Positions 11,346 to 23,500 of a stretch of DNA of 64,000 nt are shown one piece after another. Numbering within the stretch: the first letter of the stretch is position 1; each line of letters opens with the position of its first letter. The stretch is from Hypoxylon rubiginosum (taxonomy: Eukaryota; Ascomycota; Sordariomycetes; Xylariales; Hypoxylaceae). The stretch lies in the NCBI GenBank assembly GCA_902806565.1, contig CADCXA010000031.1, forward strand, positions 1,612,001-1,676,000, written 5' to 3'. The position numbers were made by a program, and so were the translations under genes. The notes beneath the pieces were generated by a model. That model was not told the DNA's origin. It saw nothing but the letters and a program-made list of their open reading frames with translations, and made no database searches.

Positions 11346-13192
11346 CCGCCTACTATCATGTCGATGTCCATCTCCGAGTCGTCGCCGTGGTTGATCAGCA
11401 TGTCCAGGTCGCGGTCTACGGCGTCCTGGTCGACCTGGTTCTGGTGATCGGTCGGGTCTTCGTGGTGGACGTGGTGGTGGTGCGGCTGGTGGTGGTGATG
11501 GATGACGGCGCCGTGGAGTAGCGCCTGGAACGAGTCCGGGTCGTGATGGGTCGCGCCGGGGTGATGGTGCGGGTGCATCTCGTCTTGAAATGAGATGGAC
11601 GTGTGAAGGGAGCCGGGGTGCGCGTCGTGCGGGCTATAGGGCTCGTGGCCGGGTAGTGAGGTGTGGGAGGAGTGCGGACTAGAGTGCATGGCGTCATTAG
11701 GGTGGAAGGTGCTGAAGGCGTGAGGATGGTGAGCTTGTGGTTGATGATGGGTGGACTGGGATATGATCTGAGGGTCTATGGGGTGGTACATGTCCACGGC
11801 TTCGTGCAGAGAGGCCAGCGTCGCTGCGGAGTCGTGATGGAGCTGGCTGTGTAACATGGGATCATGGTGGGACGGCAAGCCGGGATCTTGCGGCACCTGC
11901 ATAGGCGGATTTAGCAAGGACGAAATGTCACTGGCGTGGGCGTACGGGTTGGTGGACTCGACTAGAGGTGGCAGGTCATTATGCGTAGGCGTATGTAGAT
12001 CCAGGACCCTGCCGGTCTCTTCGACACTTCCGGGTCCAGGGGCCGCCATGGGGGACATTTGCGACAAGGGACTTGCGCCACCGGCGTTCACGTTGATGCG
12101 TCGGGAACTAACAACAAGATTCTGGACAGATGGCGTCTTGCCAGCTTCTTTGCATTGGTCACACGTCCTAATTACATCCGAGACCGTCTCCTTGATGCGG
12201 CTCCAGTGGTACTTCTCGGCGATGGTAGCTGTGGTCTTGTTGATGCCGGCGTGGCCGCCGCCCTCGTGGAGGCGGCGCGAGATGTCCATCTGGCGGACGG
12301 GGTCGCTGATGACCTCCTTGTCCTTGAGCATGAGGACGTCGTTGTCGAGCAGCTTATAGTGCGTCGCGGCGCTCCGGAGCCTGCTTTTCTCGGCGCGGTC
12401 AGATCCATTCGGGTAGCGCCCGTACTTGAGGTAGAACTTGATCTTGTCGAAACGCTCTTCACTCACGAGAAGGGGTTCGCCGCTGCCGGCCTCGCCGCCC
12501 GCCGGGCCCAGGTCCCGCCCATAGATTATGGCGTCAATGAGTCGGTCCGGGTACGACTTGAGGTTGCCGCAGCCCTTGACGCGCCCGATGCGCTTGAAGC
12601 CGAGCGCGTCCCAGATCTTGCACGACGCCACGTTGGTCTCGTAGACGAGGTTGAAAACCGAGTAGGTGTAGCCGAGCTTTGGCGCCCAGTCCAGGTAACA
12701 TTCGCCCATTAGTCTACCGACACCGCGGTTACGCGAGGCATCCGTCACGAGAAAGCCGCCGTTGCAGACGTGACTGCTTCGGCCGGGGTAGTTGGGCTTG
12801 ATGTAGAAACTGCCCAGGCACTCCCTCGACCAGTCCTTGTCCTCGACGACTTCGGCGGCGCTCTCGATCTGGCCGAGTAACATGATGCCACCGAAATTCT
12901 GGAACCAGTAGGCGGAGAACTTTTCGAGAGGCATGGGATCTATCATAGGATAGGTGTCGCCGCCCTCGATTTCCTTTGCGAACTGGTCCGAGAGGTAGGC
13001 AAGCAGAGACGCAGGGACCTGGTGGCGAGAAGCAAATGGCACGACAGTTGCGATTGTCTGGCGGTCTCGCAAGATGACCTGTCGAGGGAGGACGTTGGGT
13101 GGGAGCTCCGGTCTGCCGGGGTCCGGAAAAGGGGCTTGACCCGAGACGCGGTAGATGGTCGGACTGGACGGGTCATCCATGATTGCCGGCAT
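11198..13192 (-). CDS. spt10: SPT10-like GNAT acetyltransferase with HHCC zinc finger
   Basis: Intronless, 664 residues. Residues about 60-225 form a GNAT fold; the acetyl-CoA loop RNRGVG is at 154-159, followed by the YETNVASCKIWDALGFKRIG segment typical of the family. Residues about 296-350 contain an integrase-like zinc finger with H309, H315, C344 and C347 (RRLHEGGGHAG ... CDQCKEAG). This pairing defines yeast Spt10, which binds histone gene upstream sequences and activates histone transcription. The finger resembles the N-terminal zinc domain of retroviral and retrotransposon integrases. The C-terminal 300 residues are of low complexity: rich in His, Ser and Pro, with HHHH clusters and an HD dipeptide repeat written by a GTCGTG hexamer (about 11314-11345). 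It is likely nuclear. The long disordered tail is the main difference from yeast. Confidence 0.85.
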
Positions 13193-14621
13193 ATTGTCCC
13201 CCGAGCGTTACAAACGCGGTCGTTTAAACTAGACATGTTATCTATCAACAATGAAAACTTGAATAAAATAAAACAAAAGGGGATTCCGATCAAGTGTTTT
13301 TCTTCTCCTGTTCACATATAATGCTACTAAATGGCCCAAATGACGTCCTATTATATCTAGATCTACCCAGATCTACCTAGGTTTTCCTTCCGCAAGATAC
13401 GTGGGATTAGGAGGGTATGATGGCAATCTTACCAAATTATTCCAACAATTGGCTGGGATCCAATCAGGGGCAAGTACCGACCAGTCAATGCTGTGTGACC
13501 GTCGCTAACGTAAAGTCCGTGACCCCCGGGGTTGGCTTGTTGGAGGGTTACGAGTTCTGAAATGTTCGTATGCGATGCTGGATTGTGCGGGTGTGTGGGA
13601 GGGGAAATTCATAGGTGTGAATATTTTGGAACGGCGGTCGCATCAGGCAATAAGACACAAGACGTACAGGACGTATCGGCTAAAACACGTGTCTTCTGCA
13701 GCTTACTTAAGCCGGGATCCGGCCTATTGCCTCGGGTAACGTCGGACATAAGAAGCAAGCGGGACAACCAAATAACCTAAGATGCCAGATGCCAGGACTT
13801 GGTTACACCCGTTAGCATTTTTGCTTATTTGCGCAGCTCTACGATGTATGCCAGATGTACGGTTACTTCAGACAATCCGAGTACATACAAGGCTTATTGA
13901 GAGGTACATGAGCGAATTTATCATGCATAGTACCTTCAATGTTAGTACGCATCGTTCGTTTGAATCCCGTCTACCGTTTGCCGTCTACCCGCTTCAACAC
14001 CAACGGGCCGCCATACCCATCCAAATAACCCTCGACCAACAAGAGACAGAGACCCTGGAGCTGAAATTAAGGTTAAATTTGGTTTAAGCTACCTAGGTAT
14101 GTTTTCCGTGCGGCATATAGCACCGCCTTGAACTCCGCGGGCCATGATAGGTCATGAAGCACGGATCAGGGGCCAACATCCTACCCAGTACCGGCCGCAA
14201 TTTGTTCTCGAATCCTTCTCCTGCATAAGCTTTTTACTCCTTTGAGAACACTTCCACGCATCATCGCAACTCTTAATTTCTCACTACGCCGTTCTCTAGA
14301 ACGAATAGAGTATAAAGATTCCGACGTTGCTACATGCAGTATCTAGGTACCTAGTAATACGTATACACGAGAGTGCCTGCTAGTACATCCAACAATGCAC
14401 CTAACAATAGATCGTACTTTGATATAGGAGCTGATACTGGACGCACTACTCGGCGTACTAGTTAGCTTGACCATTGAGGTGGCCTTGCTGTATATACCTA
14501 CTACATCCAAGACCCTAGACACCATGTAATGTACCAGACCCCAGCCCCTTAGCCAGTCATAATACATTATGTACATGTCTCGTATATGTGTACAGCAACA
14601 TTCCCCCTCCTCCCTTTCTTA
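13193..14621. other. Intergenic, no gene seen
   Basis: Holds the promoter of the SPT10-like gene and the 3' end of the P450 gene. Open frames at 13532 and 13782 have no recognisable domains and no splice-linked partners. Copies of the ACCTAGGT word occur at about 13375 and 14090. Confidence 0.5.
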
Positions 14622-16684
14622 TCAGCTCCACGCGATCCTCTCAAGATGCACCGTCATGCCGCCCCTCGGCCGCCACGTCACCGCCGGGTTCTGGACGGGC
14701 GGCGGGCCGTCGCCGAGGGCCTCCAGCTCCGGGCCGCGCGAGAAGCGGAAGTGGCGGATCAGCTCGACCATCATGACCTTGAAGGCGAGCAGCGAGTAGC
14801 TCTTGCCGATGCATATGCGCGGCCCGTTGCCGAACGTCTCGGTGCCGTACGGCGTGACCGCGTCGCCCGCCAGCGCGTCCCACCGCTCCGGCTTAAACTC
14901 GAGCGCGTCCGCGCCCCAGATCCGCGGCGACAGGTTCGTCACCGGCGGGCTGAGCACGAGCTGCGTGCCCTTGGGCAGGAACTGCCCGCAGATGACCACG
15001 TCCTTGTCCGCCTCTCGCCACGTGGCCGGTGCTGCGGTGGGTGTTAGTTAGATGGAAACATTGACGGCTGACTTGAGGTAGTTCTGGTGCTTACCTGGAC
15101 TGTATACCCGTGCTACTTCATTTAGGAAGTTCTTCATGTAGTGGAGGTTTTCGATATCAGCGTAGCTAGGAACTCCGATCGTCCCTAAGCTCTGTACCAC
15201 TTCATCTCTCAGTTTCTCTTGGATGTCTGGCTGTGTGGCCAAGACATAGGAAGCCCACGTTAAGGCGCCCGATGTTGTTTCGTGGCCTAGATGGTAGTTA
15301 GTGATCCACGGTCAAGTCAATGAATCGATTATGTAGATCATGTCCCAACTATAGGGGCTCCGAGACTGGTCGTTACTACGAAAGGACGACTTACCAGCAG
15401 AAAGAAAGTTTTGCAGCTATTAAGAGAGTAAGTTAGTTTAGCCCGAAATGATTTCGGTGGTAGTTCAATAGCAAGACACTTACATGGCCGCGGATGTCCG
15501 CAATCGTCAACTCATCGTTGTGTGCTTCTCGTTCCTCAATCATGTATGTAAGCAAGTCCCGGGACACGGTGCCCCCAACCTTTTCTCGGTCTAACGACTT
15601 AAGCTCCCGAATACGATCCTCTATGCAGCCGTCCAACATGCTACGGACGCCGCCGCTTGCACGTACGAAACCCCAGTTTGCCTCTAGTGGGATGAATTTG
15701 CGTATCGGTATGTTGACGTGGATGAAACTGATGAGCGCGCTCAGAGGCGGTTGCGCAAGCATGCGGAAGTAACATTGCAGGAAATCCATCTTCAGTTCTT
15801 CCGATCTGAGGTTTTCGAGTTCGATACCGAGGGCCGCCACTCCAATAGCATCCAAGGTAGCTTTGGTGTAAATTGACTGAACTATTTAGATCGATCACTT
15901 AGCGAGAATTATCCAGGTACGGTGGAATTGGAATCTCAAACCTTCGATGTTTCCAGTAGGGTTCTCCTTCAGCCTCCGTTCTATGAATGAAATCATTTCA
16001 TCGGCTTTCTCTCGGAATACTGGCAGAAGCTTCTTCATGTTAGGGACAGAAAATACGTCTAGACAGATCGTGTTAGCTAATTGATTCTGTGTGATTGATG
16101 AGGCTAAAGCAATCCATACTCAGAACCATTTTTCGTTGTCTCTTATGCTCGTGGCCCTCGGCAAATAGGAGACCCGTGCCCACGATCTCGCCGAGTAACC
16201 TCCCGAGGAATTTGGGCTTGACAAAATCGTAACACTTGGTCTGCAATATTTGTTTATGGGCCTCGACCGTGTTGATCAGGAGTATTTCTTTGTTGGCAAG
16301 GATAGGGTAGCGGATAAAAGGTGAGTCGGGCCATGTTGACGACCAGTTCATGTAACGCTCAATTGGCGTCGAAGCTCGGTATAGATGCACAAGTTGACCG
16401 AGGAAGAAATGGTTATCCTAGAGGAATATCAGCTGTTGCCATTGTTGGCTCAAGTAGAGCATTCGTAGTACCTTGGGTCCAGGGATGTGTCTCAGAGGCG
16501 AGAAGAACGCCGGGTAGACGAAGATACGATACACCTTGAGCAATCCCCATTGTATCCCGACAAGACCTAGAAATAGGAGAGCGCGATTCGATGCCAAATG
16601 CGAGAATATTTTATGGGTTGGACTCAAAGTAGATATAAGAACAGCCTGGACTGAGGCAAGACAAAGACAGATCTTGAAATCCAT
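14622..16684 (-). CDS. Cytochrome P450 monooxygenase, seven exons
   Basis: Exons run from 16684-16472, 16417-16120, 16058-15942, 15881-15484, 15416-15395 (only 22 nt), 15286-15095 to 15031-14622. They join to 1650 nt, or 549 residues. The first 60 residues hold a hydrophobic membrane anchor and a proline-rich hinge ending IPGPK, so the enzyme should sit on the ER and use a P450 reductase. All core motifs are present: I-helix AGHETTS at 349-355, split by an intron; EVAR (ExxR) at 406-409; PERW; and the heme loop FGNGPRICIG at 480-489 with Cys487 as iron ligand. The helix I and heme regions resemble the CYP3/CYP4-like fungal clans, but I cannot name the family or substrate. No backbone biosynthetic gene is nearby, so detoxification or lipid oxidation is as likely as secondary metabolism. 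Confidence 0.92.
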
Positions 16685-19600
16685 GATGATTTCTGCGAGG
16701 AACTATGCTAGAGACCGAGTCCAAAATCCCAAAGTACTGCTCAGTTTCCGACGAGATCCCCAAGACTAAACAGATATATGAACAGGAATATTTCGCTCAG
16801 TACACATATATCTGCCTTAAGGCCCACTAGCCTCCCGGAGTTGAACCTGGCTGGCGGGAAGGTCAGGGTTACCCGTCCCCGACTACGTGGTTCAGAAGCG
16901 AGAGTCGGAAGCCTCCCATTGGGTTGCAGCAATGCAAAACATATTTGACAGGACCTCAGGCTTGGCAGTAGCATCGGAGGAAAAGAGATGAAAATGAAAA
17001 GAAAATCAAGACGCACCGCGGAAACGCTGTCAGGGATCACGACATAAGCCAGACCATGTACATATGATCCACAAACTATTTCCTTGGAGGATTCATCCTC
17101 CTTCACCACTCTGTAAGGGCGGCAGGGACTTAGTACTACTTCGCACGCAAGGAGCAAACGGGCAACGGCGGACTAGCTCGACTAGGCAGTCTATCAAGAC
17201 TGAAGTAACGCAAATCCCGGGCCATTTCACTGTCTCTTGACATGCGCATCTCGCAAAAGACCATTTGTCAGCTAGACTAAAATGAGGTAGTGCCCGAGAC
17301 GCGGGTTCCCATCAAGTAAGTACATAGTAGCGACCTAGATTTCGGAAAAGATCCTTGGAGGTAAATTCTCCTCTTTGACTAGTCCACGTTACCGAGTCCA
17401 CGGGTTTCGTCAGTTCGTACTATCGTACTATGCAGTGGCCCAAGTCCCCAGTGTCAAGCTTTGATATTTTCAAACGCCGTACCAGAATCGGAAGGACAGT
17501 CAGCAGGGTTACATCGTGGACATCGTATGGCTGGACAGGGAATGATAATCCCCGCAGCCACATGCCGCTCGAGTTTCCGTTTGGCTCTTTTATGTATGGC
17601 TGAAAATACCACGGGCGGATACATCCGGTGGGACGTGGCTACGATACATGCGTTTCTATCAAATGAAGGGCCATTTTGAATGCAGCTATTACTAGCTTTA
17701 TCCAGACCCTGGGTAGAGTGTGACACGTGTAATCCAAGCAGGCCCAGGCCGCGGATTATTGGTCCACTCGAACTGCTACCCACACCTCGGTTCCGATGGC
17801 GATCATGTCGAACAGTGCTCAACCATTGTGCCGGGTCCCAAGTACCTACTCAAATGATAATTCTTAATTCCGAGCTATCGTAAACCGATCAAGGAAGTAG
17901 GTATTTATAGGGTTAATCACCCCCGCTCGTTATCACTGGATATTGCTGCAGTGGCATCGTCGTAGGGTTGGTTATGTATATCAGTTCTTCACCGCTGTTA
18001 CTTAGCATTCTTCGTAGCTAGTCGAACACGTCTCCAAGTCCGAAGATACTTAGAGTACCATTTGCACATTTGCACCTTTGCCATTATATAATGTTTCCGA
18101 GCGTGCCGGGTCCTAATAGGGGCAGATTCATGCGTGTTTGTTTCATCTCCAAGTTATTCAACGTCGCTTTGCAGGCAGTTTGGGTACCACTACATCAAAG
18201 TAATGCAAGTCTAAACGCTACAAGTGCATAGGTTAAACTTGCAGTAAATGCGTTCATCTTTCGTCACGGTTCCATTGCACGCCAATATTACGTCGACTGT
18301 GACACCAGCTGTCGAAGAACTGGTTTGTTTATGCTTAGGATTGCTCCGACTCGTGCAGATAGTGTAACAGAATTAACAGTGATCTCGACTTGATATTAAA
18401 AATCTATACTTGCCGACATAACTCATGTAACACTTGAGCTACCTACCTGCTAAGCATGGGGTAAAACATCACGTCGTAATAAACATTTTCGGTGAGAAAG
18501 GCCAAAGCAGCGACGGGGTCTAAAAGACTCAGATGAACTAAGGGTTACGACCTCCAGCTTAAGCGACCCCGTCTCATTGGCTCGAACTTCCTCTACCAAA
18601 TATCTTAGTAGGGGCCTGTCGGCTGGAGACCGGTCTCGTGCAAAAGCATCACATCTCCTAGAAGAGCTGCATCAACATCCGTAAGGGCGCTAGGTGGGCT
18701 AAGGAGTCATGCAATACGGCAAGCTACCTACCTAGGTAGGTAGTTGACTAAAAGTTTCTAGGAAAAGCAGCTCCTCTGACCGCCATCGCAGGCGCCATTT
18801 ATCAGGGCCGCTTTCACCATGCTCATCATCGAGGGCACATGAAGAGTCCGTTACTAGACAAGAACTGGAGGTAACACAGAGGTCAGAGAGGCTTTCTTGT
18901 GACCTTGGTAATTCTTATCCGGCTTTCATGATCCTACAATTACAATCCCAGCAAGAAGCTGAAAACTAAAACTCTTGTGTTCATTCCGATAATAAGACAC
19001 CCATGCCGCCACGTGTAGTGAATTTGGTTAGAAAGGCGCTGATCATTGCTACCGAATATGGCATACCGACGGATTGGGTCAAATTCTTACTTGGTGGAAA
19101 CCGTTCACCGCTTCGTTGCCCGAGTAGATGGTTAAAGTTGCGGGAATGCTGAGCCTCAAAACAGGGGGAAGAGAAGGAGCTCGGGACACTTGGTGGCATG
19201 TGAGCGACTGGATACGCATAATAATAAATGCAAGGAAATTTTGAAATGCTGTTCCGACCTGATGGCTCACTATGAGCCCGTGTCGTGAGCTGAAGCTGAC
19301 CCCCCACAACGCTAGGAGATCATCGATGCCATTACTCCTTTTTATTTTCCGGCAGCAATGCCGGTAATTAATTCCCCAGTCTCAGTTCCAATGTTTCCAC
19401 TCAGCGGGTTTGGTCAACTTTTTTACAAGATATCTGCATCTACGGGTCTCTCTACTGAGAACTTACATGTCTATTATACATATCTCTCTAATGAAAAGCG
19501 AGCCAAGCTTTTGGATGACATCAGAGTGTCTTGGAGCAGTTAAGGGGCCTAAGCAAAATAATTTCAAGAACAGTTGTATAAAAATTACAAGTATCGAGCT

Positions 19601-20450
19601 GCTAGGTACTACTAGACTCTACTATTTTCACCACAACGTCACACCGCCCTAGTTCTAAATTTATTTCGAGCCTGTCAGACTTCCATGTGACGAAAAGGGT
19701 ATATAGACCCAGAGCGGTAGCGGGCAGTCGAAGAACTAAATATTTCCGGCAACCGGCAAGGCACGCCGAAGCATCGGGCTCTAACCAAATGCAAATGAGC
19801 TTCATGCATAAGGCATGAATACATGCCTGGATACCAACTTCGGGCGAAGGAAGTCTCAGGTCTTAGCCTACAGAACCGATTGACTTCTCAGAGCAACCCC
19901 GGATAGTGCTGACGAGTAGCGTTTCGAACATTCAACATACGAGAGTCCCTGTACTTTCAGACTTGAAAGAATACGTAAATTACAGCCCATGTAACGAGCT
20001 TAGCCAATAAACAGAATCACCGGAGAGAGAAGTCGCTAGGTTGAATCGAAACATAAGTTGGGCTACACCGGCCTTACGAGTAGACAAGTATTGGTTTCCA
20101 TACAAAATATCAAAGTATATCTTGCAGTGGACCTTTCTGTCAAAGTCTCGCCATAGGCTAAATCAGAAGACAGCACGATTTCTTTTACTTATTGTTGACA
20201 CCCCAACTTACAATGAGTCCATCCAAACACTACCCCCACTCGAACCCTTCAAGTCACCCTCGATTACTCCCGGGATATCTTAAGCATCCAGTCTATAGGA
20301 AACGGCAGCATGACACTTCATTTCTCTACTCCAATAGCCGCAGGAAGCGGTCAATAACTGATATATTGTCTAAGGGGGTACTGAAAACTCGATTTCTTGA
20401 CACCAATACATACGTAACATTCATATACAATAATCACAGCTTAAGCTATC
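16685..20450. other. Long gene-poor stretch
   Basis: About 3.8 kb with only short open frames. Those at 16741-17157 and 17454-17822 (minus) and 18981-19307 (minus) show no recognisable domain, biased composition or splice-linked extension. A CCTAGG-centred palindrome cluster lies at 18723-18742. I see no gene here that I can support. Confidence 0.5.
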
Positions 20451-20569
20451 ACGTACGACCATAGGATCTAGAGAATTCGGGATCCCGTCTGCTCTCCCCT
20501 GGACAAGCTGGATACCGCCAGATTAGTAGTTGGGTCGGTGACGACCAGCGAATCCCTGGTGTTGTACGT
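20451..20569 (+). rRNA. 5S ribosomal RNA
   Basis: The 119 nt sequence starts ACGTACGACCATAG and ends GTTGTACGT. The two ends form a 9 bp terminal helix with one G-U pair, the helix I of 5S rRNA. Inside are the conserved blocks CGGGATCCCGTC, AGTAGTTGGGT and GTGACGACCAGCGAATCCC, very close to Neurospora-type 5S RNA. A T-rich run follows, as expected for RNA polymerase III. Single 5S genes scattered in the genome, rather than in the rDNA repeat, are usual in filamentous ascomycetes. Nearby EcoRI- and BamHI-like sites are part of the natural gene. One base in the GGGTCGGTG block differs from the usual GGGTGGGTG, so a diverged but functional copy or a young pseudogene are both possible. Confidence 0.92.
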
Positions 20570-20578
20570 GATATCTTC

Positions 20579-20592
20579 TTTTTGGTGTTTTT
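20579..20592 (+). terminator. Pol III T-run after 5S rRNA
   Basis: Two runs of five T (20579-20583 and 20588-20592) begin ten bases after the end of the 5S RNA. Runs of four or more T end polymerase III transcripts. Confidence 0.65.
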
Positions 20593-22256
20593 CTTTTCTT
20601 CCCTGCCTTGCACGACACCCCTGGATGTCAGTTTCTGACCTTCCCTTCCCAACGCTTTTCTCCTGGCTAATTCAAAGGGAGCTAGTCGAATGTACTGTAT
20701 GCCTTTTTCTAGTAGTTAGCTCCCTTTTTGTACCGACATAGCAACTAGTAATGCATGGCTGGTGCCAATTTTAGTGCTTACGAGTATGAGCCACAGTAAC
20801 CGACCGATCATAACCGTGCTAGGGCCTACCAGCGCCGAGACTTAAGCCTTGAAGCCATACAGACACGACCACGACGCATGGTTGGCAAAATATTCCATGG
20901 ATTATTAGTCTACGGGACAGTTCCAACTGGCCCAGCCTATGTTACCATTTCAGCCAGTCCCATTTAAGTCTTAATGATACGTCGGTTATGAGGGGGTAGG
21001 TGGATAGGGGTTAACTTTCGGAAGATAATCTATATCATAATGCAAACCTCGCCCGAACAGCGGGTTAACGAATGCCTGGTATACCAGTTTTCTCTCGCCA
21101 ATCTAGGTCTGGAATATTCTAGCCACGACCACCCCTGCCTCTCAGACTGATGGTGATCACTTCATCACTAAGACCACGCGTACCATGGACGATTAGTTCC
21201 CGTTAGTATAGTTAGTACTTGATGTCCGAGTTGAGAATTATACTACAGCCAGGACAACACTATGACCACCCATAGCCCAGACCCCACTCCTTATTCAACA
21301 GAGTATTTGAAATCAATAGAGCGGCTTGCAGGAACAAGAATAAGGCTCGGACTCGGCCCGCGGACGAACCCCGAGGGCAGCAGGTAGACTAATGGAAACC
21401 CTGATTAGCCCACAATAAGCATAGTCACATATATCTTAAGTCGATATCAAGATAATTCACAAACGATATGCCAGCCTGTGTACGTACGCATTTGTATTTC
21501 ATGATTGAGCTGTTCCTGTCTAGAGTTAGCTAGGTAGGGCCACCTACGACTTCAGGCTTAGCAGGTTAAGAAAAAGTGACAACAATACGTCAGTGAGCGC
21601 CTATCATAGGAGTCGTGGAGGTTGATGATACACTTGACTCGCTATGCAAGAGCGTACGAGAACCCATCTACCCTGCATGGATCAAGTTGCCATTGGCTGT
21701 CTATGTCCCCTGTATCGGAAATACGGTACAATGAAACCTATACTTTTCACCGTCTTTTTGGTCAGGAAGAGCTATCATCCCAGACCACTATTCGATATCT
21801 TCCCGAGCGTAAGAACAGAAGTGATGATCTCAAAATCCAAGTGACGATTCAGACTGCTAGGGACTGCTAGGGAAAAGGAGTAGAAAGAAGGCACGGAACG
21901 AGATTCCGGGTGCACCGCGACCGCCACAATAAATAATGTAATCACTAGTCGATAGTCAAAATATGCCGCTACCTGCCCGTCTTAAGTTATAACACTATAT
22001 TCTTGACGCGCTTCATACTTAGACTAAGAGAACCACCGCGTTTCTAAGGAAGAGACTAGAAACCTAATACAACAGCACGTAGAGGATTAACTTCACGAGA
22101 TCCACAGATGAAATGGCCTTCAGCTGTTCTTTCACAAATGTATTTTAAACACATCAATATACATTAAGCCTTGTATCTCAACGAGTTTCCCTCATATATG
22201 TGCTAGGTACGCAGGCTTAGTCTAGGTCCAGGTCCAAGTCCGACCTCGATCCAGTA
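20593..22256. other. Intergenic, no gene seen
   Basis: About 1.7 kb with scattered short open frames only. The one at 21622-21870 shows no domain and no splice partner. I see nothing further. Confidence 0.5.
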
Positions 22257-23500
22257 TCACCCGTCGACGGTTCGGAAGGTTCTCTCTTCCGGAGGGATCT
22301 CGGAGGCCTGCTCGCGGTTTGCGCGCTCGGAGGCCATGAAGTGGGCCACGTCGAGAGGCGTAGTCCACTCCACGATGCCCTTCTTGGCGTGGTCGATGCG
22401 GCGCTCGTGGCCCGCCTCGCCAGCCCTACCGAGGACGCTGCCGATGACGGCCAGGCATCGTAGACTGTTGGGATGGTTAGTTGACGTGATGCCAGAGAGG
22501 GTAGATATGAATAATAGGGGTGGGAGGGATGAGAATGGAGGTCCATATTACCTGTCGTCGTTCGCCGGAATAGCGTACGTAACCCAGGTGGGCTCGGCGT
22601 TGGTGTCGATGACGCCGATGGTCGGCACGTTGACGAGGGAGCACTCGTGCAGCATGACGAAGTTCTCCATGGGGTTGAGGCAGACGACGAGGTCGGGGAC
22701 GAGGGGCCGGCGGTCGTTCAGGTGGCGGTCGAAGCCCTGGACGGGCTCGTCGTGCTCGTCGAGCATCTGCATGGGCATGCCGGCGAGGATGACCTCGCTG
22801 TTGGTGATGGAGCCCGGGGTCCACTTGGTGAAGAGGTGGCAGGCGCGCGCGAGCCGCGCCGCCTGCGTCACGATCTGCGTCTGCCCGGGCCGCGTGCCCA
22901 CGAACAGGATCAGGCCCCCGCGGTACGCCACCTCCTCGACCACGCGCGCGGCCCGCCGCAGGTGCGCGGCCGTCTCCTCGAGCGAGATGATGTGGATGCC
23001 CTGGCGGATGCCGTAGATGTACCGGGCGTTGGCCGGGTTCCAGAGCGACGCGTGGTGGCCCATGTGGGCCTGGCTCGCCATGAGGAGCTCGAGCGTGACG
23101 TCCTTCGGCCCCGGCGGGTTCAGGAAGACGTCTGCCGGCCTATACGTCTTTTCTACCGTGGTGCCGACCCTGCTGATCTTGCGCTTCAGCTCCTGGGCCA
23201 TCTGGTAGTCCACGACGGTGGTGTCGGGGGCAACGGGCTTCTTCCGGCGGACGGGGGTTCGGGCATTGGTGGTGAAGATGGAGGGAGGTTGCGGTTTGGC
23301 ATTGGGGGACTGTAACGTTGGTTCCGTGAGGTCGGATACGCCTGTTGGCGTTGGCTGCGTGGTGAGAGCACGAAGATAGGCCTGGCGAAGCGGTGCCGCC
23401 AATGCCTTACGGGCTAGAATATGACGATTAGCTGAGACAATTGAAATATTGATTTTAAGGCTGGCTTGCCTTGGCGAACACCAATATCTCTTATTATCAT
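22257..23500 (-). CDS. MRP4: Mitochondrial small-subunit ribosomal protein uS2m (Mrp4)
   Basis: Three exons: 23500-23470, 23413-22552 and 22464-22257, joining to 1101 nt or 366 residues. The uS2 family segments are clear: HMGHHASLWNP, LFVGTRPGQTQIV, CHLFTKWTPGSITN, PDLVVCLNPMENFVMLHECSLVNVPTIGVIDTN split over the core, and YAIPANDD at the second splice. The protein belongs to the mitochondrial 37S subunit. The chosen start at 23500 (MIIRDIGVRQ) gives a basic, hydroxylated N-terminus suited to mitochondrial import, and requires a first intron of 56 nt with a GC donor (AAG/GCAAGC), a GCTAATC branch site and a CTAG acceptor. The frame is open further upstream without an ATG. The second intron (22465-22551) is ordinary GT-AG. 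Confidence 0.9.

Noticed and set aside
11207..12712. Plus-strand frames over the SPT10-like gene
   Set aside because: Val-rich or Ser-rich products of the complementary hexamer and His codons; shadows.
16820..16860. Minus-strand B-box-like AGGTTCAACTCC as a tRNA
   Set aside because: The upstream 70 bases do not fold into acceptor, D and anticodon arms.
16741..17157. 138-codon minus-strand frame upstream of the P450
   Set aside because: No domain, no splice continuation and mixed composition; likely chance, overlapping the P450 promoter.
17454..17822. 122-codon minus-strand frame
   Set aside because: Basic composition without recognisable pattern and no partner exons.
20461..20490. Cluster of XbaI-, EcoRI- and BamHI-like sites that looks like vector polylinker
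   Set aside because: The sites fall inside a complete 5S rRNA gene with the correct conserved blocks, so they are natural.
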